NCBI GenBank assembly: GCA_002205965.3
Contig: NADL03000679.1
Location: 620,001-684,000 of the forward strand
Direction of reading: 5' to 3'
Length of the DNA: 64,000 nt
Source: Kappaphycus alvarezii
Lineage: Eukaryota > Rhodophyta > Florideophyceae > Gigartinales > Solieriaceae
In this document: piece by piece, positions 1 to 12,833 of the stretch
Layout of the letters: each line of letters opens with the position of its first letter
Numbering within the stretch: position 1 is the stretch's first letter
The notes under the pieces: model-generated
Databases searched by the model: none
What the model was told of the DNA's origin: nothing
What the model saw: only the letters and a program-made list of their open reading frames with translations
Position numbers and translations under genes: made by a program

Positions 1-2411
1 TATGATTGCATCGATGTCTTCTTGGTTGTCTATATGGATGATCTTCTTATATTCAGTAAGAATGAGAAAGAACATTACGAACATCTGGAAATTGTATTAA
101 AGAGACTTAAGGATCACAAGCTGTACATCTCTCCAAAGAACTGCTCTTTCTTTCAGACTGTGCTGGAGTTTTTGGGTTTAATAGTCGGGAAGGACGGCAT
201 TCGTGTCAATCATGAGAAGGCCGAAGTGCTGCAAACTTGGCCGAAACCTGAATCTCTAACGGAGTTGAGAAGTTTCCTAGGTCTTATACAGTTTTTCCGT
301 AGGTTCCTTCCGAAGTTCTCTGCAATTGCTGCACCTCTCACAGATCTGACAAAGAAGGGTCGAGGTATAGGGAAATGGGATCAGAAGTGCGATAAAGCTT
401 TCCAGAAGCTAAATGAAGCGATGACATTGGCTCCAATCTTAGTTGCTCCTAATTGGAAAAACATTTCGTGGTCATGTAGATGCTTTACAGCTTGCTGTCG
501 GTGGAACTCTAACACAGTTGGATGAGAATGGTAGGGATCGTGTAATTTCTTTCTATTCAAAGAAACTTTCACCAACTGAGTCGGACTACACTGCAAATGA
601 CAGAGAGCTTCTGGCTTTGATTAATTTTCTGGGAAGATTCAGGTGCTATCTTGAAGGTTCTGAGTTTGAGATTTTCACAGACAACCAGGTGCTTAAGAGC
701 TTCTTCACAAAACCGAAACTGAGTCGGAAAGAAGCTCGTTGGTTGGAAAATCTCGGTAACTTCGGAATCTTCCCATCACACTGAAGCCTGGAAGAATTCA
801 CGTCTTAGGAGACGCTTTATCCCGAGCCCGCACGTGGCGAGAGGAGATCGTGACGTCTCAGTGAATGACGTTGAAGTTCCCTACCTTGATGTTGATCAGA
901 TCATTCCTCGATATGATGACGGCCAGTTCTTTGGTCCAGTCGTAAAAGCCATGGAAGGAGAGTGGCCTGAGGATACGGTTCAGAAGCAGAAACTTGAAAG
1001 AATTCTGCCGATGTTCCGAAAAGATGGTTCGAGGCTGTTGTACAATGGAAAGTTGTGCGTACCAAGAAGGTCAGTTTCGGATATTTTGCAAATTGCTCAC
1101 GACTCGAAAGTTGGTGGACATTTTAAATTTGCAAAGACCTTGTCCAGATTGGATAATTTCCATTGGAAACATAAGAGCCGGGATGTTCGAAAGTATTGTG
1201 AAGGATGTCTCACGTGTCAGCAGTATAAGGACTCTAATCAAAAAAAGTTGACTGATCCAATGTCACTGGAATTGCCTGACCGCAGATGGGGATCATTAGC
1301 TACAGATTTCATTATGAGGCTACCCCGACGAGGAGCGGTCATGATGCGATCACGACTTGGGTTGATCGACTTACTCGTCGAGTCCATTTTCTGAAATCTA
1401 AAACATCAGGTACTGCTGAGGACACGGCTAGAGACTTCTTCGCGAACATCTTCAAGAACTACGGGTTGCCGGATGATGTGACTTCAGATAGGGACAGCAA
1501 GTTCATTTCAAAGTTTTGGAAGACACTGATGAATCTTTGTGGGGTAAAACTAAGAATGTCTACAAGTAGACACCCACAAACGGATGGTGCTTCCGAGATT
1601 ATGAATAGGATGATCGAGAACTATCTCCGTTGCTACTGCTCGTATCATCAGGATGACTGGGATGAACTGCTTCCTTCTGCAGAATTTGCGTACAACTCGG
1701 CTGTGAGCGATGATCTGGGTATGTCACCATTTGAGCTTGACTTAGGATGGACACCTAAATCGCCATTGGACTTCTTGGCTAGCAGCAGCATACCTCTTCA
1801 GAGTTTGGAGGACTTTCGTGCCAAGCGCAATTTGCCTAAAAAGTGGCAAAAGCTCGGCAAGCTGCATATGCTTCAAGGCAATACAAGGTTCCAGATTATA
1901 AAGTCGGTTCAAAGCTATGGATCAATCGTTCGTTGTGTACGGATGTTTATTCTAGGTCCCAGGATTCTAAAAAGATTGGTGCGCGCAGGTATGGGCCATT
2001 TGTGGTTAAGGAGATAATTGGTAAGAATGCTGTTCGACTAAATCTCCCTGCTCATTTTAGAATCCATCCAGTCATTCATATCATTCACACCACACCACAT
2101 TTGGAGCAGCCCAATGACATTGCTTTGCCCATTCCTCCTGCACCTGCACCGCTTGAACTGCCTGGTGGACCAGAACAGGAAGTTGAGGTTATCTTGGATC
2201 ACAAAAAGGTTGGACGCGGTTTCAAGTTCTTGGTTTTGATGCTTGGCGTGCCACGTCATGAGGCGGAGTGGCAACCAACAAAGGACTTTGTCAACGTTAC
2301 GGAAGATGGATCTGCTGTAGTAACGGAAGCTTTCCAAAAGTATATTCGGAAACACAATATACTCCCGCAGTATCATTGAAGAGGACGTCAACAGTCCGGG
2401 GGAGGGAATAG

Positions 2412-2840
2412 TGTAACAATGTCTCTGTTACACCACTGTGTAATAGAGACTTGGTCGCTGTCGCTATTCCAGATCTCTATTACACAGTGGTGTAACAGAG
2501 AAACTGTACCGTCTTGAATGATTTTAGAAATTTGATTTTACTTCAATGCTTTTATTTGACGTGGAGCCCCATGTCATCGTTTTATTTACGTAGTTATATT
2601 CTAGATAGTACAATTCTGTAGTTACACCTCTACTTTCTAGTAAGTTCTACTGAGCTAACAAAGTATAGAATTTCTAGAGTAGAGCTACCGTACTGTCTAT
2701 AAAAGGGGGGGCTCATCTGGATTCTTGTGGGAATCCAGGTACACTCCAAACACCCTTTGCCGCCAACTTTCTGAAAACCTTTACCATCGCCTCTACTGTT
2801 CCTTTAGCAGCGCCCCGGCTGCATACCTCTTTGGTTTATC
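2412..2840 (+). repeat. Probable 3' LTR of the gypsy element (right border uncertain)
   Basis: The segment starts with TGTAACA just after the polypurine tract and contains a promoter-like TATAAAAGG near 2698-2706. The right border is unclear because a different repeat, shared with 7484-7650, begins near 2842. Confidence 0.5.
2422..2501. repeat. Perfect 28-bp inverted repeat inside the gypsy LTR
   Basis: Positions 2422-2449 and 2474-2501 are exact reverse complements over 28 bases, separated by a 24-base spacer. The arms contain the TGTAACA-like start of the LTR. A transcript from this position could fold into a long hairpin. Confidence 0.95.
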
Positions 2841-2841
2841 A

Positions 2842-3030
2842 AGGCAGTTTTTCTCTCAAGACGCGTCAAAGCAGTTCATCTTGTGTTTAACTGGGAAATA
2901 TATAAGTATATGTATTGAACATATAAATAAGTATAAGACATATATCTTATAGGAGTATATAAAGCACATATCACTTTCTACAAAGTCTAAACACAGGATC
3001 AGCAATTAAAAATGGAGAGATAGACCAGAA
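2842..3030 (+). repeat. Left LTR-like repeat of the old Copia fossil
   Basis: This stretch aligns by eye with 7484-7650: a CTCTCAA..CG(C/T)(G/A)TCAAAGCAG block, then ATAAGTATAAGA, TAGGAGTA(T/C)ATAAAGC, and TCTTTCT/ACTTTCT-CAAAGT blocks in the same order. It lies at the 5' end of the Copia-like coding traces, as a left LTR should. Confidence 0.6.
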
Positions 3031-6000
3031 CCAGAATCATCTGCAGTATTACAAACTACCTAAATACTTCCAATAAGATAAAAACCTACCAAAAGATTAG
3101 GTGCCTACATTGGTAGCATCGCCAAGTTCCCAACAGAAGAGATACGGAGGAAAAATCCCAAAATTCAATAATAGTCTTCAAGGGAGCTTCTATATCTGGC
3201 ACTTAAGAATGGAGGCATTGTTCGAAAATATGGATTGTAGGTTTATTTTTACGATACTTAAATTGTCCCAGGTGAAGGATATTACTTAGCATTAGAGGAT
3301 TTCAATAATGATAAGAAGAGAGACGTCGCGCTCACGGTGCTAGCGTAGACTGCCAAGCCCATGAAAGCAGTAAAGAATTACTCAAAAGGGCTACATTGAT
3401 CTGTGGAGGAAAATTACAGCAAGGCATGTCGGTATGTTGAAAGAGATCGACGTGTTAGTTTTACTTGCTCAATCAAAGCTTGTGACGAATCTGAAGCTAC
3501 TGGTTACCATTAAGACTATGACCGAAGAGAAAGCCACATTGATTTCAGAAACAAAAAAAATTATTGAAGAGTGTATAAAGAAGCGCTCATATAGTGAGAA
3601 AAGTTCGACCGTTTGCAACTTGCAGCTGCCGATAAAAATAACTGTAATTGGGTCAGGTGCGGTAAACATCGTAACATCACTGCAGGTTATAGAGGTCGCA
3701 AGAGTTATCGCGAAGCCAATTTGATGTGAAAGTTAACCCTAACTTTGCCAAAGAGCAGTGATTCATGCCAAGCATGAGAATTTTTGTCCCAGAAAATAAC
3801 TTGCTTCAATAGTAGGTACTACAGGGGTTCACTGTGATGGTCTGTTGCGGTAATTTTACATAAGTGACAGTGGTGCTATGTAGCAGATTTTCAGTTACTC
3901 CTCTATTTTTCATACCTATACAGTAAGGGGACCAATATTGAAATTGGAGATAACGAAAATGCAAGAAGGGACTATAAGGACATGTTGAGCTTGATAGTTG
4001 AGGTGGAAAACAAATGACGGGGACCCAGGGACTCAGTAAGTCTCGATAACCATTCAAACATTATATTTTACAGAAAAAGCATCAGTGTTTTGTATCTTGA
4101 TCGCGTAAGCGAAAAAATACCTGTTTACGAAAACATTACTTCTCTGGTTGGGGTAAAGGAAACTTATCCAGACAGAATAAATTCATGCTCATGTGTAGAG
4201 GGTAAAAAAGCACATGATTCACAAAATTGAAGTTTAGTACCGGCATACTCCGCAAAAGAATAGACTATTCCTAAGATGTATCTGGTCTACTACAAGAAGC
4301 TACGTGGAGGAATTCAAAGTACTTTTACTCCGCATTGTTGTTGCTTTAAGATATGGTTAGGTTGCAACCCTTAAGCAGAAATGTTATGGCTCAAGAGAGA
4401 CTAAAACATTCATAAACGAGATTCATACTATTCATGGAATAAGTATCAGGAGGATACTTATAGAAAATGGAGGAGAGTTCGCTAACAAGCTCGTCACCTT
4501 ACTGCCCGCTAATGAACTGAAAATTACTGTATAAACCTCAACAAAATGATATAGAGTAGAGAATGAAGTGAACCATTATGGATTGAGTAAGTTTTTCACT
4601 AAATCTTGGAAACATAAATGACATATTTTGACTAGAAGCTGTTCTTACTGCGGTGGATATACATATATTTTCTCACAAATTCCCTCGTGTCTATCCTTGA
4701 TAGCAGTTTTCTCATAAATGAGGCACATTTTGTGCTCATATGAGGATAGAACTCTTTATCATACTAAAACTTACAATAACTGTAGCGATTAAAAGAGTCA
4801 TTTGGGGGGCCGTAAATTTTTTTCAAAAAATCTTTCTAGAAACGTAGAATTGCAGTAAATTGGTTCCTAATAGCTTAAACTCCACACAAATTCGACTAAA
4901 TCACCAGAATTAAGTCGGGAAAAGGATAAATATGGCAAATTGACACTAAATTCGAAGTTTATCCGGTAAGAAAATGATTCTCGTGTCCTAATCAGCGTTA
5001 AAATTACCAAGAAGTTTCTTTTAATCGAGTTCGGCATGGTACTGCTTAAAGTACGTGTTAGAATAAACATAACGGAGACAGTATTTTTTTATTGAAAAAT
5101 TAGGCCTAAACTTTGTCCTCACTTGATGACAATCCGTCAGAAAGAAGACAGCAAAACAATTGGAATGAAGAATTTAAAAAATACAACAAAATCCGATTAT
5201 CGTACGTTTGTTCGTGAAGTACTAGTCAATGTACTACGCTAAAGCGTGCGAAGCTTGAAAAGACAACCAGGCGCATGGTTTTTATGGTTTTTATTGGTAA
5301 CATTATATATCGCATGTTCGATCCAAACACTAGATGTATTGAATATGTCTGACATTCCAGTTTTAATGAAATATTGTATCCTATTTATCCTCAGAGAAAG
5401 GATAAGATGCCACAGGTATAAAATAGAACAAGCTCTGAAACCGTTGACATATCTGATGATAACCATTATATCAGTAGGGAGAGCTCAGAACACTCGTTAA
5501 CCGCCACTGTAATCTGACAACGGACAGTTCGATCATGATGACGAATATGAAGTACATACTCATGAGAATAGAGTTGCGGGTAGTGGAGAAAGCCCCAGTA
5601 CACATCCGGATCGAAATTCAGTAGTGACTCGTCGAAGCGCAAGGGAAGGGAAAGCTATTACTAAGTATGCTGATGCCGCAGCTCGTGCATCTGAGAAGAG
5701 ACCTGTTATTCAGATCATCGGGTATTTGTAGCAGTGACATTAGAACCGCCTGATACTGAAAAATGAATTGAAACTATCAACGCCAAAACGGCAGCTGTTC
5801 GTGAAAGAGGATCATGGTAACTTATCTTGCTACGAGTTGGGAAGAATACACTATCAACAAGTTCATAATGCAAGTTAAAACGTATGGAAATGGATCTTTA
5901 GACAGGGACAGTGCGAGACTTGTAGTATTGGGTGCAATCAAAAGGAAGGAGACTAAAGTATGCTGTATCTTCCTATGCTGTAATTCAGTACAATACGCCT

Positions 6001-7483
6001 TGCACTTATTGTTACTGGAGCTTAAAAAGCGAATGAATATCAGATGGATATGAGCGGTGCATTACTGTATTGAGAGTCTACTGAGAAGGCTTACATGGCA
6101 CAGTGCAAAGGATTCGAGTACAATGAGAGACCAAACTTCGTATGGAAACTGCATAAAAGCCTTCTTGGCCTGAGGCAGGAAACGATTGTTTGGTACTTTA
6201 TTCTAGGAAAAAAGCTTATTGAAATTTTTTCTTTCAATTTTCAAGGCTGTAAGAGCCCTTCTATTAGAGAATTGGTCTCATGAAGTTTTTTCAATTTCAT
6301 ACGTTGATTAAATGCTGTTGATCTCTGAAAATAGCAACCTATTGGTACAAACAAAACTTACGCTCAATAACTCTTATAAAAACAGTTATCTTCATTTAGT
6401 GAATGAGTTGCTTTGAGCAAGAGTTGGGAGGAAATGGAATGGAGACTTTTATCTATCTCAATAAAAGTTTGTTTCAAACTTGTTGAATAATTTTAATTTA
6501 GAAACATTTATGTATGTTTCAAGGCGATTTGAATCTAGCATGTATGGGCAGCTAACAGCTACAGTAGCATTAGCTGTAATTGAGGTTAATTAGATTGAAA
6601 ATATCAAATATTGAGAAGCGTTTACAAGCTTGCACTATGTAAGAATGAGAACTCGTCTATATACATCGCTTGCAGTCTTGAGCAAACATGTTAGTAGCCC
6701 CGGCCTATTCCCTGGAAAACTGTCAAGCGCATTATCAGGTATCTAAATGGTCCCAAACAAGTTAGGATGCACCTGAGGAAAGAGGAATTTTCGATCCGCT
6801 CACGCATGTCCTGATTACGGTGATGTTTCCGACCGATGATCTTTGAGGGGCTAAATAATTCCAAATGGAGGAGAAAAGATATGTGTGAAGTCATCCAAAT
6901 AGACCTGCATTGATACATCAAGCAATGAGTCCGAATAAATCTGCTTTTCTGCTGCCACCAGGAAAGTCATTTGGCTGATATATATATTATCAGATATAGG
7001 ATTAGCTCAGACACAACCCAAAACGATGTTCGAGAACAACAATATATCCATGAATTGGTCTGAGGATACCTACAACAACCCACGCGAAAAAATTGATATT
7101 GGCCTTCATAATGTGCGTGATATGGTTAAGAACGGCAAAAATCAGATCAAAAAATTCCCTACATGTGAGATTCTAGCTTAATTTTAAACAAAAACTCTGT
7201 ATGGTCCCCAATTGAAAACAATTGTGGCTCATATGTGTCTCTTGAATGTGGTCCCGGGTGGAATGAGAGTGGAAAACAAAGAAAGTACCATAATGATATC
7301 ATGGTGAAGACCGAGAATAGTTTCGATACAAAAGGGGTGATGAAAAAGGCTATCAGCTGGTCGGTTTCCGGAGCACCTTTATTGAATACCACTTCATCTA
7401 CACGCCATTTAAATCAAAAGTTTTTCATAATTTTTCCACAATTTGCCCTTACATATTGAACAAATAATGAAGCAATATGACTG

Positions 7484-7650
7484 CGGGGGTTTCCTCTCAA
7501 ACCGCATCAAAGCAGATTACTTTGGGTTTAAATTGGACAATCCAGTGTAATTATTGCATTGATAAATGAGTATAAGATATAAATCTGGTATAGGAGTACA
7601 TAAAGCGCGTATCTCTTTCTGCAAAGTATAAAACGAGGGTCTGGAATTAA
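7484..7650 (+). repeat. Right LTR-like repeat of the old Copia fossil
   Basis: This is the second copy of the repeat at 2842-3030, in the same orientation and downstream of the RNase H trace. Many substitutions separate the two copies, consistent with an old insertion. Confidence 0.6.
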
Positions 7651-8050
7651 AAAAAGAGAGAAATATTAGAGCCATAATAATCTAAAGTAGTCTACAGTGT
7701 CTATAGACTCCCCATCAGATATCAGTCTACTGAAATATTAGTTTACTATACTCTTAGAGCCCAAGGACGACAAAAATGAGGAGTTTATAGAGGCAAATTT
7801 TTCAGTCAATGCAACTCGGGATATGAAACAAGCCGTCAAGAGGCTATAAAAGAGATACTTGGCACTGCGGTACATTTTTATTGATAACCGCTCACTTCAT
7901 ATGGGACTATACCCTTTTTCATAATCGGCTTAAATTATGACCAAACGCCTCAACTTGAGTAAATTTTTCCACTCTGCGATGAACGAAACAAGGTTCATGT
8001 ATTGGACTTCGCGAGCGGTAAATCTAGGAGGGTAGTAAAGTATATTTATA

Positions 8051-8392
8051 GTGGGGAGGGTTATTCTTTTACTATTTATCGAGAGGTTCGATGCTTCATT
8101 CAGGAGTAAGTGTAAACTACAGAACTTCTACGTTAAAGGGATCCCACGGCTTGTACTAACGGACCCTACGCATTTCCTCGATATACTTACAAATTCATCG
8201 TCTACAGCGGAGAGTATTTTTATGTTAGGCATCGGTGCTTCTAGTGAAGCCTACAATTCGTTTGTGATTGACGAAATCGAAAATTTGAAAGAGACTTCTA
8301 AAAAAGCCGATGCGCTAACGAAAGTAGTAAGCAACGGCGAGCTTCTGCACCTTCTATACTCTGGCGTTTATTGTACTTCTTTCGAGAGATAG
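8051..8392 (+). pseudogene. Copia RNase H C-terminal fossil fragment
   Basis: The open frame ends with a TSKKADALTKVVSNGELL-type segment, the NPAD-LTK signature found at the end of Copia RNase H. It is preceded by a LVLTDPTHFLDILTNSS-type segment that parallels the TDSKQIFDVITRAS region of the Copia element at 19.8-25.6 kb. It lies about 400 bases beyond the right repeat of the older Copia fossil, so it is probably a scrap of a second, related copy. No LTR is seen around it. It is a fossil fragment. Confidence 0.65.
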
Positions 8393-10675
8393 ATCAACAG
8401 AATAACATTGAGAGTTGCTAAAATTGCCCGAAATTTAAGTAATATGTCTCATTCTGACTGGTAAGATGCTTAGAGCTGAATCACGAAATATTCTTGCAAG
8501 TTACCCTTACAAATTTCGGCTATTTAAGTGATTTGTACAAAATAGGGTATTTAGGTGATTTGTACAAAGTAGAGTATTTATGGTGTGTGATTTAAGCCCC
8601 TAACAGCAAGGGCTCCATGCGGCTCATTAAGGATGGGCAACAATTTTGCTCTTTAACGCGTGTCTAAGACATCCCGGTTGATATATGTGAGGTATCACAT
8701 TCAGCTCCCGGACTTCAGGGAGGAAGTTTATTTTGAGAAACTGTACCTGAGAAACTGGTCATTGTACCGTCCATTGGCTATACAGATTGATAATTGAAGC
8801 CACTGTAGCATCAACAATAGACATATTAATGAAAGGAAATGTGTAAGGGTATCGTGAATTTATAAGTCCCGTAGCAGTCTTGCCCCGAAAGGTAGCACTA
8901 TCTTGCCAACTTGTATTTATACCACTGCAAAAGAGGTAGTTGAACTAACTGAAGGTGGGAGGCATAGGGTTTGGACCAAACACCACTTCCATCTTTTTAT
9001 TTTACGTAAAAAACATAGAATGTCATCTTAATATGGTTCAGAAGGAACCATAATTGCAACGTTTAAGAAATCGTCTCTCAAATTCATTTCTCCCATTGCT
9101 TCAGAAAGAATAACTAGTAATATTCGTCCTAAATTTGCATTGCCACGTAGAATGTCGGGTCTCAAGAACGAAAATACCCATGTAGGACAGTATTGCACTA
9201 AACACTCAAGAAGCTCTACTCTTGAGCCGAGTAGAAAGCTTAACATTTATTTTAAGGTTAAAAATTCCATTAAACGAGATAATGATATTTGCTCATTAAT
9301 TTTATAGAGTCTATTCGACAAATGTCATCAACTGATTACATATGTAATCAATTGGTACCCTTTATTTTCCATTGTGTGTCTGCTACCTGCGGAAAGTTGT
9401 TTTTAAGAGCTTATCCATATTTAACTGTTCTGCAAACAATCTCTTTCCTGCTATTTCAATTGTAATCCCTTCAGAATGGTGAAATACAAAAACCGAATTC
9501 TGCTCCTTGAAAGTAGGGTTCACAGGAATGCGCCCTTATTTTCATGTGATTTCAAGTATAGGAAGTTGTTAGGATCTATCTGGAAGAGAAAAAGGTGCTA
9601 GGAACAGTTGTAAAAGTCGAGAGAGTGACCAAGGGAGGCTGATTTTCAGGCAATGTTTGTCCTTAACTGGGCATTAATCGGTGGTTCTGAGGAGATGTTA
9701 ATGCAAGTAACGAGCGTTAAAGAAGGTGATGATCTTTTTCTCAAGTAAAAAGCGTATTTTACAGTTTGGTGCCATATGCAGCCAGGTTTTAGAGGACAGA
9801 AGCTGAAAGGCCGATCTGAGCAAATACATTAGTGGTGAACTGATGTTCCCCGGAATCTGATATGTATAGGACCCCGAGTAAAATTTCTATTATGAACCCA
9901 ATAAGAACTGAAGAAGATCATTCTGGAGGTTTAAAGACAGTGGTTATGGAATATAAGTAGCCTGTAGTAGTTGCAAGCAGCAGAGAGTGGACTCTGATAG
10001 AGGTAGAATTTGAATGGACCTATAGCACCGAGATGCTGGAAAGTTAATGGCCCGGTAGATGAGCTTATTCTCCAAGGCACGATATTGTATCAATATTTCA
10101 TGTGGATGTTTTCGACTCCATTCCTTCCACAATTGTCTGCTCTAAAAACTTCGCTTTGGAAAGTAATGATTTGATTACTTGCTCAATAGGTAAAATTTCG
10201 AGACTTTTTAGCGTTCTGATTTTCACGAAAAGTTTCGAGTTTAGCGATAACAGGATCTTTTTGGGTAGTTCTTCCCCGTCGCGGTACATTCAGAGCTCAA
10301 GTTCTGGAAACATCATTCCGCATTCAACAATTGATGGTCTCCGCCGTTAAATATCTTTTTTGGAATCTAAATCTCTTACAAATTAAGTAGAATCCAGTTA
10401 CACAAGGTGATAAAGTCTAGTCAGCGCATTTTTTGAAGTTATTGGTTGGCACCTCCACCTTTATGTGAGAAATTCAGATTCAATTTGTGTATATGAAAGA
10501 ATTTAGGGATTTTATAGAGCTAGCGGTAGTTTTATTCATAGAGGACTTCTAAATTACGCCACCCTAGACATGGAGCCTAAAGTTTGGTGAGATTTCCACT
10601 GCCGTGTGTGGAGAAAGTTGAATAATTATCAACATTAAGATTTTTAATTATTCAAAATACACCAAGGATTCCAAT
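8393..10675. other. AT-rich stretch without a recognisable gene
   Basis: I see only short open frames without recognisable domains. Base composition is AT-rich and similar to the decayed Copia region on its left, so this is probably decayed repeat DNA. A short near-duplicate (GGGTATTTAGGTGATTTGTACAAA-like) is found near 8515-8575. Confidence 0.5.
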
Positions 10676-11330
10676 GTGATACGTTTACAAGGATTAAGAG
10701 CGATTATGAAGGTTTTGAAACCATATTTCGGATCATGTAGAATTGTATGTCGTAATTATTTGTTTTCCTCCGTTCAGACAACGAAAGACTTGTTTGAAAA
10801 GGGCTTAAGTTTTATTAGAGCTGTCAAGAATTCGAGTGGACATTTCTCGGTGGCATGTCTTTCATGTCAGAAGGTTACTAACCGGGGCTAACATACGGAA
10901 ATGACAAATACCACAAACGAAAATTAGAGAATTGTATCCTTAATGTGCTTCTATCAAGAAGGAAGATACTTCGTCAGTATTTATGGATCAAATAAAGCAG
11001 GCACTATGGTATATCAATATCGACGGACATATATTTCGAAGAGCGCATAAACTTCAAGCTTAAAATAGATATTCTCGAGATTTTTTAGAAAAATTACCCT
11101 ATTTTTGCTCAGTTTGACCACCACAACCAATTTCGTCGGAATGACATGAATCTGGACTGTAAATTTGCGTTAAATGAATATTTGATGCGTTTAAACACTG
11201 TATTGCTAACAATATGCTATGTAGATGCATATAACTTAGACGATGGATGTCGAGAATATCATGAATAAGTGTTTTCTAATGAGTTCTACAGTAAATTAGA
11301 GGTGGTTATCATTGAAAATTACTTAATAAA
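10676..11330 (+). pseudogene. PiggyBac-like DDE transposase relic
   Basis: The open frame at 10676-10891 holds a YFGSCRIVC...TTKDLFEKGLSFIRAVK-like region. This resembles the part of PiggyBac-type (DDE_Tnp_1_7) transposases where a short helix precedes 'L-x-x-x-G-x-x-F-I-G-x-V-K'. Another in-frame-like stretch at about 11130-11330 reads as a RND-NLD-..-YVDAYNL segment followed by an F-x-x-KL-..-IIEN-Y segment, which matches the later 'Q..L..E....R....LLG...VDA' part of the same family as I know it from protist copies. The order and spacing fit one decayed transposase. No terminal repeats were found. The family assignment rests on motif resemblance only. Confidence 0.5.
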
Positions 11331-12209
11331 ATGGAAAACAGGGCTTTTCAGACTCCTGGCAATGAAAAACCGGAATATGATAATGTCAGTTATACTGTCA
11401 TTCATCTGGTTACAACAAAAATAGAACACGTTATGACTGTTTGGAAGAAAAAATTACTCTCCAGTCACGATGAAAAGTTTGGATTCAGAAGATAAGTAAA
11501 CATGTGTGTACCGGGTGTCTTCGCACATTTAAAAAGGAAGCGTTTATTTATCATGGCTATAGTGGACTGGACTGCTTTCAAAAGCACTGTCGTCTCGCGC
11601 ATGATATTCAGAATTTTTGATGAAATACCAGTTGTTTTTATAGTTATTTTGAATATGTTTTAAATGGTGACGTAATTGCAAACTTTTTATATGCAATGTA
11701 TATCAGTTGGCGTCTTACAAAAATTCGGCAAATAGGAAAAGAGGCTCTCTCAAGCAGCCTCCTAAAAATCTTTTATTAGTTATTCGACGTGCTAGAGATA
11801 CTTGATTATATGGCGGGATACCCCCTTATGAGACGTCCCCTTGTCCGTTCTCATGTTCAAGAGGACGCCATAGCATCCTGAGAATTAAGTAACTACAGAT
11901 ATTTCGAGCCCTCCACATAATTAAGTGTTTTTCAGTTCCCAGAGAGATCTCAGCGAGGAGATGAACCTATGACTGATGCGGTGCAGTAAATGCGGGAGAA
12001 CTCCTGTCCAACACTGTACCACACAAGTTATGTCTATACGGATCCGACTGAATGTATTTATTGCAGTAGTACTGAATAGCTGAAAGTTCGGGCACCGGAC
12101 ACATTCTGGTTTATTGAAGAGTATATACCGCGCATTGCGGCCCGCTACCATACCACCGCGGCTACGATTCGCACATGCATCTACCAGCCCTTCAGTTGTG
12201 CGGTGTGGT
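11331..12209. other. AT-rich stretch without a recognisable gene
   Basis: There are no open frames with a recognisable domain here. It separates the PiggyBac-like relic from the hAT element and is probably decayed repeat sequence. Confidence 0.5.
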
Positions 12210-12287
12210 CAGGGCTGTGTCCCAGTATATTGGTATTGTAGTATATTGCAATACGCAATAGCAATACTATACTGAAGCCACGCTGCT

Positions 12288-12437
12288 GTATTGCAATGTG
12301 TATTGGAGATCCTCTATGTATTGCAATACATATTGGAAATACTCCAAGTATTGCAATACGTATTGGAAATACTCGACGTATTGCAATACGTATTGGAAAT
12401 ACTCCAAGTATTACAATACGTATTGCAATATTGCTTG
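12288..12437. repeat. Left subterminal array: five 30-bp units with a palindromic core
   Basis: Five tandem 30-base units start at 12288, 12318, 12348, 12378 and 12408. Each begins with GTATTGCAATAC or a close variant and continues with a GTATTGGAAATACTC-like half. The core is its own reverse complement. A further partial copy lies near 12243-12254. Confidence 0.95.
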
Positions 12438-12833
12438 CACAAAGACTAGGAATAAGCGATCTACCGACAATATAAACGGAGTAGATTACTACAGTACGTA
12501 CATGTTGTCGATAGAGCAATGGACTCTATCAAGGAAGGTAGCTTCAATTGGATTTATTAATGACGTTGCCGTTGCCAATTGTTTAGTAGAAATGACGTGA
12601 TCAAGTCAATAAAGGTTTGGTAATATCCTCAAGTGATCGTCATCGCCGAACTGGTACTGAAATGAGACGTCGATAAGCAGTACAGTAGCAGATAACAGAA
12701 CGGAAGATCATCGTTAATATCGTCATCCAGCTTTGCCATAACACAATCAAACGCTGTCAGAATAAATGATCCGCAGGTTTCCGCAGAGAATCGTACAGCA
12801 CAATCTCAATGAATCATCCCAATTCACATCCAA

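Larger units (their letters stand above)
1..2840 (+). mobile_element. Ty3/gypsy LTR retrotransposon fossil, 3' part (pol and 3' LTR)
   Basis: The 3' portion of a Ty3/gypsy element enters from the left edge. Parts in order are the end of the reverse transcriptase (about 1-430, with a YMDD catalytic box near the start), RNase H (about 440-780), the integrase zinc-binding and core domains (about 830-1800), and an integrase tail with a chromodomain-like segment (about 1840-2380) that suggests a chromovirus. A purine tract at 2397-2409 comes directly before the probable 3' LTR, which starts with TG at 2412 and carries a TATA-like box near 2700. The coding part is spread over several frames, so the copy is broken in roughly four or more places. 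The 5' half and its LTR lie outside the window, so age cannot be read from an LTR pair. Confidence 0.9.
2842..7650 (+). mobile_element. Old Copia-type LTR retrotransposon fossil
   Basis: A degraded Copia element lies between two related direct repeats. Recognisable parts are a gag-like N-terminal segment near 3100-3290, integrase-like traces near 4390-4530, Copia reverse transcriptase traces near 5930-6180 (a KLHKSLLGLRQ-type motif near the end), an RT/RNase H connection near 6720-6790 (RYLNGP-type motif) and the end of RNase H near 7080-7160. This is the Copia order: gag, integrase, RT, RNase H. It is heavily broken, with more than ten interruptions, and the repeats at its ends have diverged strongly, so the insertion is old. 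Confidence 0.7.
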
